A DNA stretch of 64,000 nucleotides from Corynebacterium kroppenstedtii. Its GTDB lineage: Bacteria; Actinomycetota; Actinomycetes; Mycobacteriales; Mycobacteriaceae. Of the stretch, positions 24,998-34,182 are shown piece after piece (within the stretch, counting starts at the first letter, position 1; the number at the start of each line of letters is the position of its first letter). Under the pieces are notes generated by a model, which saw nothing but the letters and a program-made list of their open reading frames with translations, did not search any database and had not been told where the DNA came from. The stretch lies in contig NZ_CP069792.1 of the NCBI RefSeq assembly GCF_016894245.1, positions 434,001-498,000 of the forward strand, in the 5' to 3' direction. The position numbers were made by a program, and so were the translations under genes.

Positions 24998-26302
24998 GTG
25001 AGTTCTTCCGATACAAACCCAACACCAGCACCCCACAACGCCGACACCAGCACCACACCGCCCCAGGTCACTGGGCGTCCACGGCTCAAGCACCTGGATC
25101 AGTCGAGCAAACTGCGCAACGTCCTCTACGAAATCCGCGGACCGGTCAATGCCGAAGCAGAACGTATGATTGCCGATGGTCACAGAATTCTGCAGCTCAA
25201 CACCGGTAATCCGGCGGTTTTCGGCTTCGAGGCACCCGATGTCATCATGCGTGACATGATCGCGGCCCTGCCCACGGCCCAGGGGTACAGCACTGCCAAA
25301 GGCATCATCCCAGCTCGCCGTGCCATTGCTACGCGATACGAATTAGTTCCCGGATTCCCCAGCGCCGACATTGACGATATTTACCTAGGCAATGGAGTCT
25401 CTGAACTCATCACCATGACTACTCAGGCTCTTCTCGACGATGGTGATGAAGTACTCATTCCTGCACCCGATTATCCCCTCTGGACGGCGGCAACTTCACT
25501 AGCCGGCGGTAAGCCCGTGCATTATTTATGCCGCGAGGACGATAATTGGAACCCCGACATCGAAGACATCAAAGCTAAGGTCACTCCGAAAACTAAGGCA
25601 ATCGTCGTTATCAACCCGAATAACCCCACCGGGGCTGTCTATAGCCGGGAAACACTGCAGAAAATTGTCGATATTGCCCGCGAGAATTCACTTCTCATTC
25701 TTGCCGATGAAATCTATGACCGGATTCTTTATGACGATGCCGAACACATCAGCATTGCTTCCCTAGCTCCCGATCTGTTGTGCATCACATTCAACGGATT
25801 ATCCAAGGCGTATCGCGTAGCTGGGTATCGGTCGGGCTGGATGGTTCTCACCGGGCCCAAGGAACACGCCCAGGGTTTCATCGAGGGATTGGATTTGCTC
25901 GCGTCCACACGCTTGTGCCCCAACGTGCCTGCTCAACACGCAATTCAAGTTGCTCTCGGCGGAAAGCAATCCATTTATGACCTCACGCTCCCCGGCGGCC
26001 GCCTATTAGAACAACGGAATGTGGCGTACGAAAAGCTCAATGAGATACCGGGCGTTTCCGTCGTTAAACCCATGGGTGCTTTGTATGCCTTCCCCAAATT
26101 GGATCGGAATGTTTACGACATTCATGATGACGAGCAATTCATGTTTGATCTGTTACGCGCAGAAAAGATTCATCTTGTCCAAGGCACCGGATTCAACTGG
26201 CCTGAGCCTGACCACTTCCGCGTCGTTACTCTCCCCTGGGCCCGAGATTTGGCCGATGCCATCGAGCGTCTCGGAAATTTCCTTTCCAGCTACCACCAGT
26301 AA
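24998..26302 (+). CDS. alaT: Alanine aminotransferase (AlaT-type PLP enzyme)
   Basis: A 434-residue class I/II aminotransferase. The body shows LQLNTGNPAVFGFEAPD, GYSTAKGIIPARRAI, INPNNPTGAVYS, the DEIYDRILYD segment with the PLP-contacting Asp/Tyr, the Schiff-base Lys in FNGLSKAYRVAGYR, and RSGWM. Length and motifs agree with corynebacterial AlaT, which makes alanine from pyruvate and glutamate (valine can also serve as donor). The GTG start at 24998 has no real ribosome binding site and CATAGT lies a few bases upstream, so a leaderless mRNA is possible. An N-terminal ~25-residue Thr/Pro/Asn stretch precedes the fold. A YibE/F gene follows, then ugd and dcd on the other strand. Confidence 0.92.
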   Translation: MSSSDTNPTPAPHNADTSTTPPQVTGRPRLKHLDQSSKLRNVLYEIRGPVNAEAERMIADGHRILQLNTGNPAVFGFEAPDVIMRDMIAALPTAQGYSTAKGIIPARRAIATRYELVPGFPSADIDDIYLGNGVSELITMTTQALLDDGDEVLIPAPDYPLWTAATSLAGGKPVHYLCREDDNWNPDIEDIKAKVTPKTKAIVVINPNNPTGAVYSRETLQKIVDIARENSLLILADEIYDRILYDDAEHISIASLAPDLLCITFNGLSKAYRVAGYRSGWMVLTGPKEHAQGFIEGLDLLASTRLCPNVPAQHAIQVALGGKQSIYDLTLPGGRLLEQRNVAYEKLNEIPGVSVVKPMGALYAFPKLDRNVYDIHDDEQFMFDLLRAEKIHLVQGTGFNWPEPDHFRVVTLPWARDLADAIERLGNFLSSYHQ

Positions 26303-26582
26303 CCAACAGGACCGGCTCCCGCCGAAACGGACGGAGAACACATCGCCCGCGGTACCTAGATCTCGTGAACTCCTCATCATGACGGCTCTGTCCGTGGGCA
26401 CTCATCGACTGCGACCTACCTAAGCACGCTATTCTGAAAACACGTTACTGCTACTGGAACATACTGTCGGTTACGCGTCGTCATTCAGATTTATCCGGCC
26501 TACACACCCATTTCCGTGGCCTACACATCTGTGATCCGAACTGCACTTTTACCGACAGATCCGTCCACTATGAGGAGTCCTT

Positions 26583-28061
26583 GTGGGTAAACACTCAGCG
26601 TCCGGCGACGAACCATACCAGCCTCGTGGCCCCCACACGGCCCACTCTTCACCCCAGCGGCAAACACCCCTTCCGACGGACACCCGCAGGTCACAGGTCA
26701 GCAACTCGCGCCGCGAAACTCAGCCACAGATATCAGCGACGCGAGTATCTGCATCCCAAGAAACCTCGCAACCAGCAACAACCCCAAACCCGAACAGCCC
26801 ACAAACCACCAAGCGCTTTCGGCTAGGCATCACAAACTGGACACTGGGGCAACGCATCCTCGCCGGGTTTTTGCTCATCGGTTTCATTCTCAGCGCTGTG
26901 TCCACTTTTGCTCTATGGCCATCGGATACACCGGCCCGCGTCGATAAATCCTTCCAAGAAACATCATCCCTACCCCAAAACATTGCCGACGGAACCGTCG
27001 CCGTCACAACTGAGGCAGCATGTGGATCCCCCAGCGTTGGCCGGACATTCGACGACACACCCCGCGAGCCCACCACATCCACGGGCACCTGCACCCGCGC
27101 GATAGTCGACATCACGAGCGGCACTGACAAGGGGAAACGTACGCTCATAGAGACGTCCCACAAGCCGGGCGACCCCGACTTACGTGAAGGCGACAAAATC
27201 CGCATGACCCGCCATGCCGCTGACGATGGCAGCATGGGGTACGCGTTCAACGATTACCAACGCAAAGTACCGGTCATCGCGTGGCTCATCATCACAGCTA
27301 TCGCCATGGTGGCGATCGGCTCATGGCGAGGCGCGCGATCGCTCGTTGGACTCGTCATCACGATGGTGATTATCGGCGCATTTATGCTCCCCGCACTCCT
27401 GCGCGGCGGCGATCCGCTCTTACTCGCCGTCACGTCATGTGCCCTCATCATGTTCGTCGTGATTTACCTCGTCCACGGGATTAGTTGGAAGTCCAGCTCC
27501 GCGCTCGCCGGGACAATAATCGCTTTAGGCCTTGCCGCGGTCATGGCTGGGTGGGGTATCGACGGAACCCGGCTCCGCGGGCTCGGCGAAGAGGACAACC
27601 TCCTGGTTCAGCTTTATCTTCCCGACGTCACCGTCCATGGGTTGATGCTGGCGGGATTCATCGTTGGGGCGATCGGTGCGCTCAACGACGCCACCGTGGC
27701 GCAGGCGTCCACCGTCAACGAGCTGGCCATCATCGACCGCAAGGCGTCACCGTGGCGGCTCTTCGCGGGCGGTATGCAGGTGGGGCGGGACCACATTGCA
27801 TCCATGTTGTACACGCTGATTCTCAGTTACGCAGGCGCAGCCCTTCCGATGTTATTGCTGATCACAGCGTCGGAGCGGCCGCTGGGACAAGTGTTGACCT
27901 CGGACCTCATCGCGACTGAAATCGTCAGGTCAGCCGTTGGTGCTATTGCACTCGCGCTCGCTGTACCGATTACGACAATCATCGCCGCGGTCACCGTCAA
28001 GCCTGATGCCAACGCCAGCAACACAGGAGGACATGGACACGTTCACGTCCACCACCACTAA
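26583..28061 (+). CDS. YibE/F family membrane protein
   Basis: A 492-residue multi-pass protein. The first ~80 residues are polar and disordered; the first helix is LGQRILAGFLLIGFILSAVSTFAL. An extracytoplasmic domain with two Cys follows, then about seven helices with the family's LVGLVITMVIIGAFMLPALL, DATVAQASTVNEL and GRDHIASMLYTLILSYAGAALP segments. YibE/F proteins are predicted transporters of unknown substrate. The C-terminus is His-rich (GGHGHVHVHHH), which could bind metal. The GTG at 26583 has GAGGAG upstream. The gene's last codons and stop are duplicated in tandem. Confidence 0.88.
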   Translation: MGKHSASGDEPYQPRGPHTAHSSPQRQTPLPTDTRRSQVSNSRRETQPQISATRVSASQETSQPATTPNPNSPQTTKRFRLGITNWTLGQRILAGFLLIGFILSAVSTFALWPSDTPARVDKSFQETSSLPQNIADGTVAVTTEAACGSPSVGRTFDDTPREPTTSTGTCTRAIVDITSGTDKGKRTLIETSHKPGDPDLREGDKIRMTRHAADDGSMGYAFNDYQRKVPVIAWLIITAIAMVAIGSWRGARSLVGLVITMVIIGAFMLPALLRGGDPLLLAVTSCALIMFVVIYLVHGISWKSSSALAGTIIALGLAAVMAGWGIDGTRLRGLGEEDNLLVQLYLPDVTVHGLMLAGFIVGAIGALNDATVAQASTVNELAIIDRKASPWRLFAGGMQVGRDHIASMLYTLILSYAGAALPMLLLITASERPLGQVLTSDLIATEIVRSAVGAIALALAVPITTIIAAVTVKPDANASNTGGHGHVHVHHH

Positions 28062-28083
28062 AGCACGTCCACCATCACTAAAG
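28044..28083 (+). repeat. 20-bp tandem duplication spanning the yibE-like stop codon
   Basis: CACGTCCACCACCACTAAAG (28044-28063) is followed at once by a copy differing in one base (28064-28083). Each copy encodes HVHHH and a TAA, so the second is an untranslated echo of the gene's end. Confidence 0.85.
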
Positions 28084-28179
28084 ATCGCATCGACTCGTGG
28101 GAGACAGCATTCCCCCATGCCCGCTACTGGACACGGCCGCTGGTAACACCGTCCTGCTTCGCCGTAGATACCGATAACG

Positions 28180-29541
28180 CTACAAACTGCGCCCCAACGC
28201 CCGCACAGACCACCCCGCCTGCGTCCACGCGTCAACATCTAGGCAATTCCGGCCATCGATAATAATTGGCGACGCGACGCACGCCCGCGCCTCCGACGGG
28301 TCCAACTGCTTAAACTGCGTCCACTCCGTCGCCACGACCACCACGTCGGCATCACGCAGTGCATCCCACACCGTGTCCGCATACATGAGCGTCGGGAAAA
28401 CCTTCGACGCATTCTTCATTGCCTGAGGGTCGTACACACTAACCTGGGCCCCCGCGAGGCTCAATGCCCCCGCAACCGCCAACGCCGGTGAGTCGCGGAC
28501 GTCGTCCGATTCCGGCTTGAATGCCGCACCCAGTACCGTGACCCGTGCGTTGTGCAAGGAACCGCCGCAGGCATCCTTCACCATGCTGACCAATTTTTCC
28601 CGACGCCGAAGATTGATCGCGTCCACCTCACGCAAAAAGGTCAACGCCTGGTCCGCACCCAATTCCCCCGCACGAGCCATAAACGCCCGGATGTCTTTCG
28701 GCAGGCAACCGCCCCCGAATCCGAGCCCCGCGTTGAGGAACTTCCTCCCGATGCGCTCATCCGCGCCGATTGCGTCGGCAAGCACCGTGATGTCCGCCCC
28801 CGACGCCTCGCACACCTCGGACACCGCGTTGATGAAGCTAATTTTTGTCGCCAGAAACGCATTCGCCGACACTTTCACCAGCTCAGACGTCGCATAGTCG
28901 GTGACCAACATCGGGGTTCCCTCTGCCAAGGGTTGTCCATAGATCTCCCTGGCGACGTTTTCTACCTCGGAAGCCGAGTTATCCACACCAAGGACAATGC
29001 GATCCGGATGAATCGTGTCCTGCACAGCGTGGCCTTCGCGGAGGAACTCCGGATTCCACGCAATATCCACCGACGTCTCCTCAGCGGAAGTGAAGGACCT
29101 ATCCGCATCCTGCGACGCAACCAGATGATCAGTCAACTGCTGAAGCGCACGCGCTGTCCCCACAGGAACCGTCGATTTCCCGAAAATAATATGCCGCCCC
29201 CGCAACAACGGCACCAAATCTGTCACAGCAGAACGAACAAAGGTCATGTCAGCTGCATACGAATTCTTCTGCTGCGGAGTGCCAACACCTAAAAAATGGA
29301 CATGCGCAAAATCCGCCGCTTCCTGGTATGACGTCGTGAAGTGGAGCCGCCCCGAGGAAATATGCTTCCGAATAAGACCGTCTAAGCCAGGCTCAAAAAA
29401 CGGCGTCTCTCCGCGCGAAAGGAGCTCGATTTTATGCGGATCAACGTCCACCCCGATGACCTCATGCCCTAATTCCGCCATGCACGCCGCATGCGTTGAC
29501 CCCAGGTATCCCGTTCCAATCACAGACATCCGCATGCCCAT
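28180..29541 (-). CDS. ugd: UDP-glucose 6-dehydrogenase (UDP-glucose/GDP-mannose dehydrogenase family)
   Basis: About 453 residues. The N-terminal NAD fold begins MSVIGTGYLGSTHAACMAELGH; the central domain has WNPEFLREGHAVQDTIHPDR and the catalytic Cys in GFGGGCLPKDIRAF; the C-terminal UDP-binding domain has VLGAAFKPESDDVRDSPAL. It oxidises UDP-glucose to UDP-glucuronate, a precursor for envelope sugars. Three in-frame ATGs (29541, 29535, 29529) precede the Rossmann motif and none has a clear ribosome binding site; 29541 is my choice and upstream ATG 29571 is possible. It is followed on the same strand by nothing closely linked and preceded by dcd, as in C. glutamicum. Confidence 0.92.
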   Translation of the reverse strand: MGMRMSVIGTGYLGSTHAACMAELGHEVIGVDVDPHKIELLSRGETPFFEPGLDGLIRKHISSGRLHFTTSYQEAADFAHVHFLGVGTPQQKNSYAADMTFVRSAVTDLVPLLRGRHIIFGKSTVPVGTARALQQLTDHLVASQDADRSFTSAEETSVDIAWNPEFLREGHAVQDTIHPDRIVLGVDNSASEVENVAREIYGQPLAEGTPMLVTDYATSELVKVSANAFLATKISFINAVSEVCEASGADITVLADAIGADERIGRKFLNAGLGFGGGCLPKDIRAFMARAGELGADQALTFLREVDAINLRRREKLVSMVKDACGGSLHNARVTVLGAAFKPESDDVRDSPALAVAGALSLAGAQVSVYDPQAMKNASKVFPTLMYADTVWDALRDADVVVVATEWTQFKQLDPSEARACVASPIIIDGRNCLDVDAWTQAGWSVRALGRSL

Positions 29542-29605
29542 GAATTTACGCGGAAGCCACCGCTGAAGCATGTTCGGACATCGCTCACTGCGAGAATGCG
29601 GGCGA

Positions 29606-30169
29606 TCAGCGGAAGTTCATATATGCTCTCGACGCCGTCGGCCCGCGTTGACCCTGATACTTCGAGCCCAATGACCCCGACCCATACGGTGTTTCCGCAG
29701 GGCTGGACATCATGAACAACGCCAGCTGGCCTACTTTCATCTCGGGGTACAGAGCGATCGGCAAATTAGAAGCATTCGATAACTCGAACGTGATGTAGCC
29801 GTTAAACCCAGGATCGATAAACCCTGCCGTGGAGTGCGTCAATAGCCCCAACCGGCCCAAGGACGACTTCCCCTCGAGGCGACCAGCCAAATCCGCTGGC
29901 AGGGTGAACTCTTCCAATGTTGACCCCAACACAAACTCCCCGGGGTGGAGAATGAACGCGTCGCCCTCCTTCACCTCCACTAACGACGTGAGATCTTCCT
30001 GCTCTTCTTTGGGATCGATATGCGTATAGCGCGCATTATTGAAGACGCGAAAGTAGCGGTCCAGGCGAACATCAATACTGCTGGGTTGGACCATCGTCGG
30101 ATCGAAGGGAGAAATACCTAGGTGTCCAGAATCGATTGCAGAACGAATGTCACGGTCGGAGAGAATCAC
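29606..30169 (-). CDS. dcd: dCTP deaminase
   Basis: About 187 residues, matching the usual 188-190. It converts dCTP to dUTP, or in the bifunctional actinobacterial type directly to dUMP. Family motifs: [43 protein letters not shown] with the catalytic region GYITFELSN, and the C-terminal [21 protein letters not shown] nucleotide-closing segment. The GTG at 30169 is chosen because it gives the standard N-terminus; upstream codons add an unsupported extension. A TAAACT hexamer ends about seven bases before the GTG and there is no ribosome binding site, so a leaderless transcript is likely. Confidence 0.95.
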   Translation of the reverse strand: MILSDRDIRSAIDSGHLGISPFDPTMVQPSSIDVRLDRYFRVFNNARYTHIDPKEEQEDLTSLVEVKEGDAFILHPGEFVLGSTLEEFTLPADLAGRLEGKSSLGRLGLLTHSTAGFIDPGFNGYITFELSNASNLPIALYPEMKVGQLALFMMSSPAETPYGSGSLGSKYQGQRGPTASRAYMNFR

Positions 30170-30366
30170 AGGCCATAGTTTACCCCCGGCCTGCCGGAAC
30201 CCCACAAGCATATGGCTCCATCCGCTCCACTACCACCAGCACGTTGACCGGGAGTTTTGTTGGCTCAAAAGTGGCAATGCTACGGTAAAGGGGGAACATG
30301 CGTTGCAGTGTTCGCTGATCACGTTTGGGTCATGCGTATCACGAATTTTTCACAGCAGTTCTTCAT

Positions 30367-30440
30367 GCCGATGTAGTTCAATGGTAGAACTCTTGCTTCC
30401 CAAGCAAGCGGCGCGGGTTCGATTCCCGTCATCGGCTCCA
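30367..30440 (+). tRNA. tRNA-Gly (CCC)
   Basis: A complete cloverleaf: acceptor GCCGATG pairs with CATCGGC; the D-arm contains GTTCAATGGTAGAAC; the anticodon stem CTTGC/GCAAG encloses TTCCCAA with anticodon CCC at 30399-30401; the T-arm is GCGGGTTCGATTCCCGT. The CCA end is encoded (74 bases in all). It reads GGG glycine codons. A terminator follows within five bases. Confidence 0.97.
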
Positions 30441-30444
30441 CATA

Positions 30445-30490
30445 AACAAGCCCCTGGTCACACGGTTGTGGCCAAGGGCTTGTTGTTTTT
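30445..30490 (+). terminator. Rho-independent terminator behind tRNA-Gly
   Basis: AACAAGCCC and GGGCTTGTT form the base of a hairpin whose upper part (TGGTCACA/TGTGGCCA) also pairs with a small bulge; GTTTTT follows on the plus strand. It ends the tRNA transcript just before the convergent MFS gene. Confidence 0.88.
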
Positions 30491-30506
30491 ATTCCTTCAG
30501 ATCCAG

Positions 30507-31934
30507 TTACTCCACCATGTCCATGTTGTGTCGCTCAGGTAGAGCCACAGCACCAGCAACCGCGATGAAGAATGACGCGCCAAATATGGTGAAGACCAAT
30601 GGTGTTGACCCCCACTCCAAAAAGATCGGAACGATCAAGGGCGCCACCACACCTGCTACTCGACCGACGGCTGCAGCCGCGCCGGTGCCCGTGCCCCGCA
30701 TCGCCGTCGGATAGATCTCCGGGCCGATCGCGTACAAGGCACCCCACGCGCCCAAGTTAAAGAAGCTCAGCAACAGGCCTGTGATGATGATTCCCGTCGC
30801 CCCGGACTGAAGACCAAACAGGATCGCCGACACCGCAGAACCACACAGGAAAACCGACAACGTTAGGCGTCGGCCCCATTTTTCAATCAACCATGCCGCT
30901 GCTGCGTAACCGGGCAGCTGCGCCAGGGTCATCATCAACGTGAACTCGAAGGACTTCACCAGCGAGTGCCCCTGCAGATACAGCAAGGTCGGCATCCACG
31001 TAAACGCTCCGTAATAGGCCAGGTTGACGAAGAACCACACTACCCACAGGGCAGTCGTGCGGCCTCGCATGTGGGCACTGAATATCGAGGAGTCTCCACC
31101 AGCTTTCTCACCTAGGCGGTTCTTCTCCACGGTGACCCCGTCCACCGTGCCCTTCGTGGTATCTCCCTTGGCGACGGACGTCGGCGTCAACGCCACTGCT
31201 TCATCGAAAGGAACCGTCGAATCACGTGACGATCCTTTCTCGAAGAGGCGAACGCTGCGCTCGGCCTCCGCAAGGCGACCCCGGCTCTCCAAGAAGCGCA
31301 CAGACTCGGGTAGTCCGTGACGAACAACTAGGGCGTAGACGGCGGGGACGATTCCCACCAGCAGTGCCCACCGCCAGCCGGGCCAGCCGCCCCATTCCTT
31401 CGGCACCAGGAAGTAACCGAGCAGCGCGGACATGATCCAGCCGACCGCCCAGAACGATTCCAACGCCACAACGATGCGCCCGCGGTTCTTCCGCGGGGCA
31501 AACTCAGAGACCAGCGTCGACGCGACCGGTAATTCCGCACCAAGGCCCACGCCGACGATGAAGCGCAGGATCAGCAGCATGACTAAGCCGACGGAAAACG
31601 CCGCGGCACCCGTCGCGATGCCGTAAGTCAGCAGGGTGAGGGCGAAAACATTGCGGCGCCCCCACTTGTCAGCGAGCAAACCGCCGACGGAGGCGCCAAT
31701 CATCATGCCCACGAAACCAATGGATCCCAGCCACGAGGCTTGCGTGTTCGACAGGGACCACTCGGCCACCAGCGCGGCCATCACATAGCTGATCAATCCG
31801 ACGTCCATGGCGTCCAGAGCCCACCCGACACCTGAACCAACGAGAAGTTTGCGATGTTCGCGACCGAAAGGCAATGAATCGAGCCGGTCAGAACGCGTAG
31901 GGAGCTGGGAATGGACGGTCTGTGATGCGCGCAT
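30507..31934 (-). CDS. MFS transporter, NiaP / metabolite:H+ symporter-like
   Basis: About 475 residues with 12 predicted helices. The first helix GVGWALDAMDVGLISYVMAAL and the loop LADKWGRRNVFALTLL are typical of the MHS/NiaP branch, which carries nicotinate, aromatic acids and similar organic acids. A long polar central loop (about 45 residues, SSRDSTVPFDEAV...GEKAGGD) lies between helices 6 and 7. The ATG at 31934 is chosen because CGGAAG lies seven bases upstream; the longer frame from 31967 adds a non-conserved leader. The substrate is inference only. Confidence 0.85.
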   Translation of the reverse strand: MRASQTVHSQLPTRSDRLDSLPFGREHRKLLVGSGVGWALDAMDVGLISYVMAALVAEWSLSNTQASWLGSIGFVGMMIGASVGGLLADKWGRRNVFALTLLTYGIATGAAAFSVGLVMLLILRFIVGVGLGAELPVASTLVSEFAPRKNRGRIVVALESFWAVGWIMSALLGYFLVPKEWGGWPGWRWALLVGIVPAVYALVVRHGLPESVRFLESRGRLAEAERSVRLFEKGSSRDSTVPFDEAVALTPTSVAKGDTTKGTVDGVTVEKNRLGEKAGGDSSIFSAHMRGRTTALWVVWFFVNLAYYGAFTWMPTLLYLQGHSLVKSFEFTLMMTLAQLPGYAAAAWLIEKWGRRLTLSVFLCGSAVSAILFGLQSGATGIIITGLLLSFFNLGAWGALYAIGPEIYPTAMRGTGTGAAAAVGRVAGVVAPLIVPIFLEWGSTPLVFTIFGASFFIAVAGAVALPERHNMDMVE

Positions 31935-32031
31935 ATTTATCTTCCGTGAGAGCTTTACGCAGGACAATAGTGCCCATCACACCAATTGAAAAGAGAACCC
32001 ACCCGAAAGTGTTCAGCTTATCTATTACTTA

Positions 32032-33282
32032 TTATTTATTAATCGATTCACGACGACGGGACATCCACCACGTCTGAACAAGCGGCACCGCGGCAGCCAA
32101 CGTCCATCCAAGAATAATGTCGAAAACATAGTGCTCAGCGAAGAAAACCAACGCAAATCCCATTGTTAGCGCGTAAATCAACGCAATACTTCCCCACTTC
32201 CACCGACGACGGCTGAACAGAAAAGTAGCGAAATACATCGTTATTCCGGCATGCAAGGACGGAATCGCCGAGACCAAATTCGACGACGCTTGTGCTTTAG
32301 CGAGCGGGCCTTCGCCCACGGGGACAGGCTCCACAGGACCCAAGGTCGGACCATCAGTGCGTTCCTCACGGCGGGCACCGTCCTGAAAATCTTTGACGCC
32401 ATCAGCCAGACCAAAGGGGGCAATCTGGCTCCACGCATGGGCAGTAAGGCGTTCAACCCAGGGTTCGGGCGAGTCATTCTTATTGTTCACCGGGCCCAAG
32501 ATAGAACCCTCACCAGCATGTTCAGCGGAGAACATACACGGCGTATGGGAAGGCTGGTCGGCTACGTCGGCAGGTGTGCACCGCGCTGCCGCCCACGGAG
32601 GAGCCGCGGGAACAAAAACATAAATTCCCAAACCAATAAATGAAACGGCGAGCAAACCAACAATGTATCGACGGAATTCCGCGCGCGACCGTAACCATTC
32701 AATAAACGCCACCGTGTAGGGCATGAAGAAATATGAGGAATACACGGCCATGAGAATGAATTCCCACCAGGGTGCATGCGCGTAGCGCCAATGTTCTTGA
32801 AGCCACACATTCGGCAGTGTTCCGCCGAAAAGCCAGCGATCAACGTCGGGCGCCAAGTGCCATTGGACCGGAATCCCCATCCAACCGACGACGGTTTTAA
32901 TTCCCCGATATGCGAGCAAAAAGAGAATGAACGGGCCCCAGTCCACCAGTATGTAGGCCAGGCGACTGTGCCCTAACGAATAAATTGCGAAACCGACAAA
33001 AAGCAGTGGAACCAGCAGCGATACCACTTCCGACCAGCCGGCGAGTACACCGATCGCACAGACTGCCACTGCCCATAGGGTCATCCCCACACGGCGCGTC
33101 GTGACTAATTGATCCTGCGAAAGAGATCGTAGCCCCGGAAGCCGATAGCGATACGTACCTCTGTTAGCGAACCGACGGCGACAATGCTTAGTCCACCGCT
33201 CCTTCACCGATCGATCTCGACTAGCTCGATCCTTGAGACTCTGATCATTTTTGTGATCCGGATAGATGTCAGTCGCTGTCAC
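32032..33282 (-). CDS. PAP2-superfamily membrane phosphatase / transferase
   Basis: About 416 residues with a polar N-terminal segment and roughly seven helices. Two PAP2 signature segments are present: SAIPSLHAGITMYF and, ~45 residues later, FFAEHYVFDIILGW, which hold the two catalytic histidines of the AUR1/inositol-phosphoceramide-synthase-like group. In actinobacteria relatives act on polyprenyl or phosphoinositide lipids of the envelope. The GTG at 33282 is preceded by GGGAGG and overlaps the PrsW stop as GTGA, so the two membrane proteins are co-translated. The lipid substrate is not identifiable. Confidence 0.85.
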   Translation of the reverse strand: MTATDIYPDHKNDQSLKDRASRDRSVKERWTKHCRRRFANRGTYRYRLPGLRSLSQDQLVTTRRVGMTLWAVAVCAIGVLAGWSEVVSLLVPLLFVGFAIYSLGHSRLAYILVDWGPFILFLLAYRGIKTVVGWMGIPVQWHLAPDVDRWLFGGTLPNVWLQEHWRYAHAPWWEFILMAVYSSYFFMPYTVAFIEWLRSRAEFRRYIVGLLAVSFIGLGIYVFVPAAPPWAAARCTPADVADQPSHTPCMFSAEHAGEGSILGPVNNKNDSPEPWVERLTAHAWSQIAPFGLADGVKDFQDGARREERTDGPTLGPVEPVPVGEGPLAKAQASSNLVSAIPSLHAGITMYFATFLFSRRRWKWGSIALIYALTMGFALVFFAEHYVFDIILGWTLAAAVPLVQTWWMSRRRESINK

Positions 33283-34172
33283 GCAACCTCCCACGAAGAC
33301 GTCGATTTGCGACGAGAGGTCGACCGCGACCACACGATCAGAGATAGTAATCCGAGCACGCTGATGAATACGACGCCGATGTGCAGGATCCACAAGGATG
33401 TTCCGTCCCACACAGCGTGCAGCATGACCGCGGTTACCCAGGCCCAGGCAAACACCCGTCGGCCATTGCTCGGTGCAGGCGTATCAGCGCACCGCCACAA
33501 CGCCCACACCGTGAAGCCCGTCCACGCCACGTGGCCCGCCGGGGACAAGAGCCCACGCAGCAAGAGGGTCGCACTCACGGCGTCCACATTCCCATGCGTA
33601 GCAATAAGCGCATTAAGGCCGTACCCCATCGTTTCCAGCACGGCGAACCCGGCACCGGAGGCGACGCCCAGCACAACACCCATTCCCGCAGTCCGGCGCC
33701 GACCCCACAGGTAAATCACTCCGGGGACAATGAGCTTGGCCGTTTCCTCGATGACGGCCACAGCCAACATGCCTAACCAAGGCATGCGGTGTAAGACGTC
33801 GAACTCTAGCGAACCTGCAGTGGTTGTCCCGACGATTCCGCCGAAAACAGCGGTGAGCGCAACCAGCCCCTCGTGGCCGTGAACGCGCTGGTCGGCAGCG
33901 TAGGCAACAAAAAGCACAGCAAGCGGAACCGTAACTGCGCCGATGAGGAGCAGCGTCGGAAAAAGATTGAGGTTATCCGTCCGAACCATGACGCGCATCA
34001 CGACGGAATAGGCGATAACGCCGACGACGAGGGTCACCAGCCCCCACCCAACTCCTCGACGGCGCGACGAACCCGAGGGGCTACCTACAGCGTCCGAGTA
34101 TGGGTCTCCCGAATATGGATCGGGGGATGCCGGTCCCTGTGACGACAAATCACGGGGCGAAGGAAAGCTCAC
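33279..34172 (-). CDS. PrsW family intramembrane metalloprotease
   Basis: A 297-residue membrane protein. The family's metal-binding set is visible: EETAK after the central helix (MLAVAVIEETAKLIVPGVIYLWG), His-containing helices (SPAGHVAWTGFTVWAL) and a late AVMLHAVWDG. PrsW enzymes cut membrane-bound regulators such as anti-sigma factors. An N-terminal Ser/Pro/Asp-rich stretch of ~30 residues precedes helix 1. It overlaps the PAP2 gene by four bases and lies ten bases behind the VanW gene, so the three may form one transcript. No anti-sigma factor gene is adjacent. Confidence 0.88.
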   Translation of the reverse strand: MSFPSPRDLSSQGPASPDPYSGDPYSDAVGSPSGSSRRRGVGWGLVTLVVGVIAYSVVMRVMVRTDNLNLFPTLLLIGAVTVPLAVLFVAYAADQRVHGHEGLVALTAVFGGIVGTTTAGSLEFDVLHRMPWLGMLAVAVIEETAKLIVPGVIYLWGRRRTAGMGVVLGVASGAGFAVLETMGYGLNALIATHGNVDAVSATLLLRGLLSPAGHVAWTGFTVWALWRCADTPAPSNGRRVFAWAWVTAVMLHAVWDGTSLWILHIGVVFISVLGLLSLIVWSRSTSRRKSTSSWEVA

Positions 34173-34182
34173 GAGTACCTCT

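Noticed and set aside
32562..32843. Minus-strand ORF within the PAP2 gene
   Set aside because: Out of frame with the PAP2 signature motifs and without its own start signals.
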